Assembly (NCBI RefSeq): GCF_038246755.1
Contig: NZ_CP134706.1
Span: forward strand, 3,100,001 to 3,164,000
From: Micromonospora sp. FIMYZ51
Lineage (GTDB): Bacteria; Actinomycetota; Actinomycetes; Mycobacteriales; Micromonosporaceae
Length of the DNA: 64,000 nucleotides
Direction of reading: 5' to 3'
A program made the position numbers and the translations under genes. The notes beneath the pieces are model-generated. The model searched no databases, had not been told where the DNA came from, and saw only the letters and a list, made by a program, of their open reading frames with translations. Of the stretch, positions 14,625 through 22,201 are shown one piece after another (positions within the stretch are counted from its first letter, which is position 1; the number at the start of each line of letters is the position of its first letter).

Positions 14625-17441
14625 TCAGTCCCGCGTCGGGTCGTCGGTGCCGGCCCGGCCGAGTCGCGCGAGCCGGCTCCGGGCGTCGTCGGCGGCGGGA
14701 TCCCCCAGGTCGTCGTAGATCAACGCGGCCAGGCGCCAGGCCGCCGTGGCGGCGGCGGTGTTGCCCATCACGGCCCGGGTGTCGCCGAGCCGGACCAGGG
14801 TCTCCGCCTGGTGGTAGCGGTCGGCGGAGGCCCGGAACAGCTCGACGGACCGCTCGTAGCAGGAGACGGCCCGGTCGTGCTCGCCCAGCCCGTGGTACGC
14901 GAAGCCGAGACTGTCCAACGTCGCCGCCTGGCCGTTGTGGTCGTCGATCAGCTGCTGCTGGGCCAGCGCCTCCGTGCAGTCGGCGATGGCCTGCCGGTGG
15001 TCGCCCTGCACGGCGTGGATGAAACCGATCGCGTTCAGCGTCCGGCCCTCGCCCGCCCGGTTGCCGGCCAGCCGGTACAGCCGCAGCGCCTCCCGGGCGT
15101 GCGTCAACGCCTCGTCCCGCTGGCCGAGAACGAAACAGTGCTCGGTGTAGTTGTGCAGGGTCTGCGCCAGCCCGGCCGGGTCGTCGAGTTGCTCGTACAG
15201 CTTGATCGCCCGCTGGAGGCGCTCACCGGCGGTGTCGTACTCGCCCAGCCGGTAGGCGGCCCGGCCGAGCAGCCGGTTGGCCGTGGCCTGCGCTTCCAGG
15301 TCGCCGAGGCGTTCGGCCGATTCGAGCGCGGCCTGCTGGGCCACGAGCTGGTCCTGCCAGAGCCCCCGGGGCGCGAGGAAGGTGGTCAGCGCCCAGGCGA
15401 GCTGCCAGGCGTACCCGTCGAAGCCGGTCGCGGTGGCCTGCCGGATCACCCGCAGCAGCACGAGACGTTCCGCCGCGAACCAGGCCAGCGCGGCATCCTG
15501 GTCGGCCATCGGTACGTGCGCGTTGTCGGCGCGGGCCGGCACCACGGTGACCGGTGACCACTGGGGCTGCACCAGCCGGCCGGCCGGATACGCGCTGTGC
15601 AGGTAGTGGTCGTAGAGGCGGTGCAGGGCCTCGTGCCGCTCGTCGGCGTGCCCGGCTTCCTGGGCCAGCTCGGCCGCGTAGGAGCGCAGCAGGTCATGCA
15701 GGGCGTACCGGTCGGGTTGGTGCTCGGTCAGCAGGTGCGACCGGGTCAGTTCGTTGAGGACCGGGGTGAGCGCGGCCCGTGGCCGGCCGAGCAGCGCGGC
15801 GGCGGCGGATCCGCTCAGCTCGGGCCCCGGATGCAGGCCGAGCAGGCGGAACAGGCGCGCCGCGTCCGGGCTCAGCGCCGCGTACGACCAGGAGAAGACC
15901 CGCCGCACGTCGCCGTCGGCCAGGATCTCCAACCGGGTCTCCGGCGCACGCAGCTCGGCGGCGATCGCATCGAGCGGGAAGCGGGGTCTGGTGGCCACCC
16001 GCGCGGCCACGATCGACAGGGCGAGCGGAAGGCGACCGGCTGCCTCGATCATCTCGGTCACGGCGGCCGGCTCGGCGTCGAGGCGGTCGCCGATCCGGCC
16101 GCGCAGCAGGTGCGTCGACTCGGCGTCGGTAAGCACGTCGAGCGCGAGCAGTCGGGCACCCTCGGCGGCGACCAGGCTGCTGAGCTGGTCCCGGCTGGTC
16201 ACCACGACGACGCACCGGCCGGCGCCCGGCAACAGCGGCCGTACCTGGCCGGCGTCGCGGGCGTTGTCGAGCACGATGAGCATCTCGCGGTTGGCCAGCA
16301 GGCTGCGGTAGAGACCGGTCCGGGCGTCCGTGCTGCTCGGCATGCGGGCCAGCGGCACGTCCAGCGCCTCGAGGAAACCGAGCAGGGCGTCGGCCGGGGA
16401 GACCGCCTCGCCGTCGTCGTACCCGCGCAGGTTGACGTAAAGCTGCCCATCCGGGAAGCGATCCGCCACCCGGTGTGCCCAGTGCAGCGCCAGCGCGGTC
16501 TTGCCGACGCCGGCCATCCCGCAGATCGCGGTGATGACCACGTTGCGTGGCCTGCTCGCCACCGCTTCCACTGCGGCGTCGAGGCGGTCGAGCTGCGCCT
16601 GCCGGCCGACGAAGTCGGGCGTGGCAAGCGGTAGCTGGGCCGGGCGGGTGCGGCCCCGGCCGGTCGTCCGATTGTCGGAACGCGGCACCGGCCCGGCGGG
16701 GACGGAACGGTGGTGCAGGATGTCGTCGTGCAGGCGGGTCAGCTCGGGTCCCGGGTCCATCCCGGTCTCCTCGGCGAGTACCTGCCGGGCCTGCCGGAAG
16801 GCCGCCGCCGCCCCAGCCACGTCACCGCTGTGATAGAGACCCGTCATCAGCTGCGCCCACGCCCGCTGCCGTAGCGGATGCCGTTCGAGCAGGCCGCGCA
16901 GCCTGGGGATCACCTGCGCGTACGCGCCGAGCGCGAGCTTCGCGGCGGCATGCTCCTCCTCGGCCAGCAGCCGCCGTTCGGTGACCTGCTCGGCCCAGCG
17001 GGACAGCGGCCTGGGCAGCGGCAGTCCGGCCAGCGCGGGGCCACGCCACAGGGCCAGCGCCTCGGCCAGCTCGGCCTCGGCCAGCGCGGGATCGCCCTGG
17101 GCCAGAGCGTCGCGTCCGCGGGTGGCTGCGGTGTCGAACCGGTCGAGGTCGCGCTCGTCCGGCTCCACTCGCAACAGGTAGCCCCCGGCGGTGGTGACGA
17201 TCCGCCCGTCATGGTCGAGGGCCTGCCGCAGTCCGCGCACGTAGGTGCGGATGTTGGCCCCGGCCGACGCCGGTGGCTGGTCGCCCCAGAGCGCGTTGAC
17301 CAGCTCGTCGGTGCATACCGCCTCGCCGGGGCGGGCCAGCAGCAGCGCGAGCAGCAGCCGTTGTTTCACCGAACCGAGTTCGACCGCACGGCCGTCCCGG
17401 GACACCGACAACGGGCCGAGGAGATCGAAGCGGAGCAGCAT
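14625..17441 (-). CDS. SARP/AfsR-family transcriptional regulator with NB-ARC and TPR domains
   Basis: A 938-residue protein from ATG 17441. The N-terminus is an OmpR-type winged-helix domain (about 1-90) followed by the bacterial transcriptional activation domain (about 95-240). A STAND/NB-ARC NTPase follows, with a P-loop GMAGVGKTA near residue 305 and LIVLDNARD near residue 385. The C-terminal third (about 690-910) holds helical TPR-like repeats. This is the AfsR layout known from Streptomyces, where such proteins activate antibiotic clusters after an NTP-dependent or signal-dependent switch. It ends 73 bases before the megasynthase start on the same strand, so it is probably co-transcribed with it or its direct pathway-specific activator. 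Confidence 0.93.
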   Translation of the reverse strand: MLLRFDLLGPLSVSRDGRAVELGSVKQRLLLALLLARPGEAVCTDELVNALWGDQPPASAGANIRTYVRGLRQALDHDGRIVTTAGGYLLRVEPDERDLDRFDTAATRGRDALAQGDPALAEAELAEALALWRGPALAGLPLPRPLSRWAEQVTERRLLAEEEHAAAKLALGAYAQVIPRLRGLLERHPLRQRAWAQLMTGLYHSGDVAGAAAAFRQARQVLAEETGMDPGPELTRLHDDILHHRSVPAGPVPRSDNRTTGRGRTRPAQLPLATPDFVGRQAQLDRLDAAVEAVASRPRNVVITAICGMAGVGKTALALHWAHRVADRFPDGQLYVNLRGYDDGEAVSPADALLGFLEALDVPLARMPSSTDARTGLYRSLLANREMLIVLDNARDAGQVRPLLPGAGRCVVVVTSRDQLSSLVAAEGARLLALDVLTDAESTHLLRGRIGDRLDAEPAAVTEMIEAAGRLPLALSIVAARVATRPRFPLDAIAAELRAPETRLEILADGDVRRVFSWSYAALSPDAARLFRLLGLHPGPELSGSAAAALLGRPRAALTPVLNELTRSHLLTEHQPDRYALHDLLRSYAAELAQEAGHADERHEALHRLYDHYLHSAYPAGRLVQPQWSPVTVVPARADNAHVPMADQDAALAWFAAERLVLLRVIRQATATGFDGYAWQLAWALTTFLAPRGLWQDQLVAQQAALESAERLGDLEAQATANRLLGRAAYRLGEYDTAGERLQRAIKLYEQLDDPAGLAQTLHNYTEHCFVLGQRDEALTHAREALRLYRLAGNRAGEGRTLNAIGFIHAVQGDHRQAIADCTEALAQQQLIDDHNGQAATLDSLGFAYHGLGEHDRAVSCYERSVELFRASADRYHQAETLVRLGDTRAVMGNTAAATAAWRLAALIYDDLGDPAADDARSRLARLGRAGTDDPTRD

Positions 17442-17680
17442 CAGTCACCCCAACCGACGGCCGAAGACAATTCACTTTGTACGCCGATTGTGCGCGGTTG
17501 ATACGCGGGCAACCGTACCATCGGCAGCCGGGTCGGCGATCTTCCCGAATAACCACTTTCGGGGGGTTCGGGCGTTAGCGATCCACTTCACGGGGGGCGT
17601 GTGAACACGCGCAGGTCGGCGTACTGGTCTGGACCGTCGGCGTCGGGATGGCCGACGGCCCGGACCAGCACGCCGACTGG

Positions 17681-19054
17681 CTACCTCGGGCCCGGAGGCT
17701 GCGCTGCGTCCGCCGGCCCGCCGTCGTCCGCCGTCCGGGACGGAAAGAGCACAAGCGCGGCAGTCCAGTCGCGGACCGACCGACCCGCCAGCAACAGCCC
17801 CGCGGCCAGCAGGTAGAGGCCGGCCGAGATGGGCCACCAGTGCCCCACCCCGTCGCGCAGGAAGAGACTGGCCAGCAGGAGCAGCACCGCGAGCACACCG
17901 ACGAGTACCGCGAGGAACGCCGCCGCCCGGACCGCCAGGTAGCCGCCGTGCCAGACCCGGTGACCGAGCAGCGCCAGGAGCGGTAACCCGACCCCGGCGA
18001 TCACGCCCTCCCAGACGTTACCGTCCACGGCGGAGCTGATCAGCAGCACCGCGACGGTCACCGCCGCCGGGGCAGCCAGGGCGAGGGCCGCCGGCACCGC
18101 CCAGGGCCGCCGACGCGGCTCGCTGGGCAGGCCCGGCACGGGAACGCCAGCGCGCCCGTAGAGCGGCCAGATGGCCAGCGGAACGGTCGTCTCGACCCAG
18201 CGGTGCAGCTTGACCAGGGGCCACCGGTGGTCCTGATCGTCACCAAGCGGCACCAGGTGTGGCGTCCAGTCGGGGTCGAACCAGACCACCGCCTGAAGGT
18301 GGGACGCCCGGATCGTCGTGTTGGAGGGGCGCGGCAGCGGCTGGTACGGCGGCAGTTCGCGCGGGAAGACCGCCGACAGTTCGGCCCGGAACCGTTCGTA
18401 CCGCTGGCCGTCGCCGGTGACGAGCACGACCAGCCGATCGGCCAGGCCGCGCTCGACGACCTGTTCGGTCTCCCACCGGATCGCCTCGCCCGGCGAGGCG
18501 ACAAGCAGCACGAGCTGGGCCCGGTCCAGACCTGCCAGCACCCGGGACCGCCACTCGTCGTCCCCGGCGTAGTCGCGTCCCGCGCCGACCTGCGGCAGTG
18601 TGTCGCGCGGACTGCCGAGGGCCACCAGCCGGCCGAAGGTGGCCGTGGCGTTACCGAGCTGCTGCTCCTCCGTGGTGAGGTCCGCCGCCCAGGGGCCGCG
18701 CAGATCCCCACCCTGCACCCGCGCCAGGCCCGCGTCCTCGTCGAAGGACCGCAGCAACAGCACGATCGGCTCTGCCTCGGCGAGATCGGTGAGCGGATCC
18801 ATCAGCCGGGCGCGATGTCGGGATCCGTGCCGGTAGGCCCAGCGTCCGAAACCCAGCAGCACGAACATCAGCACAACGGCCACCAGGGGATGGATCGGTG
18901 CGACGCTGCGGCTGCCGCCGGAGCGCAGTGCCGCGTAGCCGATCCCGCCGAAGGTCGTGCCGAGGACGAGCGCGATCAGGCCGGTCGTCTTGAGCGCCAG
19001 GCCCCAGTGTGGACGTTGCCGGATCGAGGCGGGCGGGCGAGGCGGCTGGGCCAT
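17681..19054 (-). CDS. Multipass membrane protein with TIR-like cytoplasmic domain
   Basis: 457 residues from ATG 19054, preceded by AGGAGG at short spacing. Two membrane segments near the N-terminus (about 22-43 and 52-70) are followed by a soluble domain with LLLRSFDED, then LPQVGAGRDY, then DEWRSRVLAGLDRAQLVLLV and a WETE motif. This order resembles a widespread bacterial TIR-like domain. Four further membrane helices lie at about 325-440. TIR domains can act as NAD hydrolases or as signalling scaffolds; a catalytic Glu candidate is the WETE glutamate, but activity is not shown by sequence alone. It stands alone between the SARP locus and the divergent thaumatin-like gene. The function is unknown. 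Confidence 0.75.
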   Translation of the reverse strand: MAQPPRPPASIRQRPHWGLALKTTGLIALVLGTTFGGIGYAALRSGGSRSVAPIHPLVAVVLMFVLLGFGRWAYRHGSRHRARLMDPLTDLAEAEPIVLLLRSFDEDAGLARVQGGDLRGPWAADLTTEEQQLGNATATFGRLVALGSPRDTLPQVGAGRDYAGDDEWRSRVLAGLDRAQLVLLVASPGEAIRWETEQVVERGLADRLVVLVTGDGQRYERFRAELSAVFPRELPPYQPLPRPSNTTIRASHLQAVVWFDPDWTPHLVPLGDDQDHRWPLVKLHRWVETTVPLAIWPLYGRAGVPVPGLPSEPRRRPWAVPAALALAAPAAVTVAVLLISSAVDGNVWEGVIAGVGLPLLALLGHRVWHGGYLAVRAAAFLAVLVGVLAVLLLLASLFLRDGVGHWWPISAGLYLLAAGLLLAGRSVRDWTAALVLFPSRTADDGGPADAAQPPGPR

Positions 19055-19228
19055 CGCGCCTCCTGTCAGTGCCGCACCGACGGGCCCCGAAAGTGTACGC
19101 GGGAAAGTTTTGGTCGGCTTGCCCGTCGCCGGTGAACCAGCACCCGTTCAGCGCCGTCATGAGGGCGTGCAACTGCTGCGTACGTTCGCGGACCTCGTGC
19201 GTCCGCTGCCAGGCCGATGGAGGGCTTG

Positions 19229-20467
19229 ATGACACTGAGCACCGTTTCGTCCCCGATCCGGCGGGCCTTCACGAGCACGAGAGTCGCGCTCCTCACCGTC
19301 GTGGTGCTCGCGCTCGGCCTGATCGTGGTCATGTCGAGCAGCTCGGACGCCGTCGCCGGGGAGCGGGTGACGTTCGTCAACGCGACCGGTGAGACGCTCT
19401 GGGTCGGTGCCGGGGAGAGCGGAGACGGCTCGCGCCCGATCACCGGCCTGCCCGTCCTGCGGCCCGGTGAGTCGAAGACCATCGTCATCCCCGACGACGG
19501 TCATCCGGGCCATTGGCGCGGGCGGTTCTTCGCCCGGCAACGCTGTAGCGGCGAGCCGGGCAGCACCTTCAGCTGCGTGGTGGGGGACTGCGGTCCCTTC
19601 CCGGACCGCTGTGAGCGGGGCGCGGAGCCGGTGAGCCTGGCCGAGTTCAACTTCGACCAGCACAACCCGGCGGCTCCCTGGTACAACGTCAGCTACGTCG
19701 ATGCCCTGTCGGTGACGATCACGATCGACGCACCCGGTGGTGCCAATCCGCTGGCCGGCAGCTGTGTCCGGTGGGACTGTTCGGGCGGGCAGCTGCTCGC
19801 CGCCTGCCCCGAGGCACACGCCGTACGCGATCCGGGTCGCGGTGACCGGGTGAACTGCGTCAACCCCAACCGGGACGCGGAGAGCGCCTACACCGCCGCC
19901 CTGCGCCCCTTCGGCGCTCGGGCCTACCTGTGGTCCACGCACGACAAGGTTCCCGGCAACGAAACCGTCTTCGCCTGCCCCGGCTGCGCGGACTTCGTGG
20001 TGACCTTCCGCAACGGCGGCGCCTCGGCGCCCCGGCCCGCCGACCAGCCCGTCGCCGACCGGCCCGACCCGCAGCCAGGCGGCGGCTTCGCCCTGCGCGG
20101 GTACGTGAACAAGTGCGTCGACGTGCCCGGTGGCGTCTCGGCCGACGGTGCCCAGTTGCAGCTCTGGAAGTGCAACGGCACGCCGGCACAGCGGTTCGCG
20201 CGGGGACCCAACGGCTCGCTGGTGGCGCTCGACAAGTGCATGGACGTCGCCTGGGCGTCGCGGGACAACGGGGCCAAGGTGCAGCTCGCGCACTGCAACG
20301 GCGGCCCGGCGCAGGTCTGGGTCGTCGAGCGGGAGATGGTGCGGAACCCGCATTCGGGCAAGTGCCTCGACGTACGCGACCGCAACCGCGGCAACGGCGC
20401 CCCGTTGCAGATCTGGCAGTGCGCGCCCGGACAGGACAACCAGACCTGGCGTACGGTCGGCCGCTGA
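19229..20467 (+). CDS. Secreted thaumatin-like protein fused to a ricin-type beta-trefoil lectin
   Basis: The ATG at 19229 was chosen over the in-frame ATG at 19217 because GGAGGG lies four bases upstream. An N-terminal hydrophobic helix gives a signal peptide or anchor. Residues about 45-250 match a thaumatin-like domain: an NATGETLWVG start, a GRFFARQ segment, many paired Cys, LAEFNFD, and a YNVSYVDAL segment corresponding to the family's YDVSLVD motif. A Pro-rich linker is followed by a ricin B domain (about 285-412) with the trefoil CVDVPGG / CMDVAW / CLDVRD repeats and QxW motifs. Thaumatin-like proteins in plants and fungi bind or cleave beta-glucans; ricin-type lectins bind galactose or xylose polymers. 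Inference: an exported glycan-binding, possibly antifungal or wall-active, protein. Confidence 0.85.
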   Translation: MTLSTVSSPIRRAFTSTRVALLTVVVLALGLIVVMSSSSDAVAGERVTFVNATGETLWVGAGESGDGSRPITGLPVLRPGESKTIVIPDDGHPGHWRGRFFARQRCSGEPGSTFSCVVGDCGPFPDRCERGAEPVSLAEFNFDQHNPAAPWYNVSYVDALSVTITIDAPGGANPLAGSCVRWDCSGGQLLAACPEAHAVRDPGRGDRVNCVNPNRDAESAYTAALRPFGARAYLWSTHDKVPGNETVFACPGCADFVVTFRNGGASAPRPADQPVADRPDPQPGGGFALRGYVNKCVDVPGGVSADGAQLQLWKCNGTPAQRFARGPNGSLVALDKCMDVAWASRDNGAKVQLAHCNGGPAQVWVVEREMVRNPHSGKCLDVRDRNRGNGAPLQIWQCAPGQDNQTWRTVGR

Positions 20468-20566
20468 CGAGCCGGGGCGGACCGAACAGGGCGCGCAATG
20501 GCCGGCCCGGCGGTGGCCGGGAGGGCCGCCGCGCCGCATCAGGTGGCACGAGACGGAAGGATGCGA

Positions 20567-22201
20567 ATGAAGTCAGGTGGTCCGGAGCGGGCGGCGACGC
20601 CCTGGTGGGCGGTGGCGTTACTGCTGGCGGCCCTGTTCGGGGCGCTCACTCCGGCGACAGCGGCGACGGCGGCGCCCGGCGACACCGGCAAGTACTACGT
20701 CGTCGGTCCGCCGGTCAACGGCCAGCGCGAGTACCTGTACAGCATCGCCCTGACCACCCTCGGAAACGGCAACCGGTTCCGCGAGATCATCGAACTCAAC
20801 CGGGGGCGGGCACAGCCCGACGGGGCCACCTTCACCGACGGCGTCGAACTCGCACCCGGCTGGGTCCTCGTGTTGCCCCGCGACGCCGACGGGCCGGGCG
20901 TGCGTACCGGCCCGCTCCCGGCCATCGCACCGCCGACCCCCCGGCCGTCGCCGCGTACCGTGGCGCCAGCGACGGCGGCACCGACACCGAGCACGGCACC
21001 GACACCGAGCATGGCGCCGCCCACCTCCGCCGCCCCGACGCCGCCCGCGTCGCCGAGCCCGGTCAGCTCGGACCCGGCGGCCGGTGGTTCGGCCCCGGCC
21101 GTGGCCGAACCGCCGGCGCGCTCCGAGCCCTCCGGGCCGGGCCTGCTCACTCCCGGAGTGGTCCGGATCGGCGCGGGCGTGCTCGCGGTGGTGTTCGCAG
21201 TCGTCGCGCTGCTGGTGCTGCCCCGGCGGGTGCACCAACTGCGCTCGGCGACTCTCGACGACGGGCCATGGCCGCCGGAACGACACCACACGCCGACCCC
21301 GGCCGAACGTGCGGCCCGCGCGGCGGCCACCCCGCCACCACCTCCGCCGGCCCCGGGCGAGCCACCGCCGCAGCCGTCGGCGGAACTACGGACGGCGGAG
21401 CATCCGCAGCTGCGGCTGGCGGAGCCGGCTCAGGTCGCTGCGCCGTCCATGCCACCACCCGAATGGCCGCCCCGCACCGGCACCTCACCGACCCGGGTAC
21501 CGTCCGGGCCGCCGCCGCAGGCGCCACCGGACGGCGGGGTGGGCACAGAACCGGCTGCGGAGGTCGGCGATCCGCCCCGGCCCGCGTTGCCGGCCGACGG
21601 CGACGTGCCGTACGTCCGGGTGGACGCTCGCACCGAGGTCGGTCCGATCCTGGTCCGCCTGGCCGGCGTGACCACCGGACCGACCACGCCCGCGTACGCC
21701 TGGCTCGCCGACGACGAGCCGGTGCCGGCGGCGGCGGTGCCGTTGATGCTGGGCCGGAAGGGACCGTGGCGGCTCCACGTCGACCTCGGCCGGGCACCCG
21801 ACGTCTTCACCCTGGTCGGCGAGATGGCCGAGTGCCGACGGCTGGCCGCCGCGTACGCCCGGCAGCTGCACGCGGACGGGATCGAGGTCGCCGTCCTCGG
21901 TGATGCACTGGGCGCCGAGATCTTCGAGGGCTGTCGGAGCCTGACCCGGCTCCCCGAGCCGGGCGACGGCGGCGCCGACCCGTACGTCGTGATCACGGCG
22001 GGCCTGCCCGAGGGCCTGGCCGCCGGGATACGCGAACTCGCTGCCGGCGGTCGCTGCGTGCCGATGGTGATCGGTCGGGTCGCCGACGGCCGCTGGTCGG
22101 TTCAGCTCGGTGCCGGTGCCGGTGCCGGTGCCGGTGCCGGTGGCGGTGCCGGTGGCGGTGCCGGTGGCGGTGCCGGTGGCGGTGCCGGTGGCGGTGCCTG
22201 A
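20567..22201 (+). CDS. Membrane protein with LysM-like extracellular domain and Ala/Gly-repeat C-terminus
   Basis: Two in-frame ATGs lie at 20561 and 20567; the second is preferred because GGAAGG lies about seven bases upstream. A signal peptide (about 10-38) is followed by a LysM-like domain (KYYVV start, about 43-105) that closely parallels the N-terminus of the protein encoded at 24621. A Pro/Thr/Ala-rich stretch leads to one transmembrane helix (about 200-222), an intracellular proline-rich region and an unrecognised folded domain (about 345-510). The last 35 residues are pure Ala/Gly repeats. The LysM resemblance suggests peptidoglycan contact, but the function is unknown. Confidence 0.8.
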   Translation: MKSGGPERAATPWWAVALLLAALFGALTPATAATAAPGDTGKYYVVGPPVNGQREYLYSIALTTLGNGNRFREIIELNRGRAQPDGATFTDGVELAPGWVLVLPRDADGPGVRTGPLPAIAPPTPRPSPRTVAPATAAPTPSTAPTPSMAPPTSAAPTPPASPSPVSSDPAAGGSAPAVAEPPARSEPSGPGLLTPGVVRIGAGVLAVVFAVVALLVLPRRVHQLRSATLDDGPWPPERHHTPTPAERAARAAATPPPPPPAPGEPPPQPSAELRTAEHPQLRLAEPAQVAAPSMPPPEWPPRTGTSPTRVPSGPPPQAPPDGGVGTEPAAEVGDPPRPALPADGDVPYVRVDARTEVGPILVRLAGVTTGPTTPAYAWLADDEPVPAAAVPLMLGRKGPWRLHVDLGRAPDVFTLVGEMAECRRLAAAYARQLHADGIEVAVLGDALGAEIFEGCRSLTRLPEPGDGGADPYVVITAGLPEGLAAGIRELAAGGRCVPMVIGRVADGRWSVQLGAGAGAGAGAGGGAGGGAGGGAGGGAGGGA

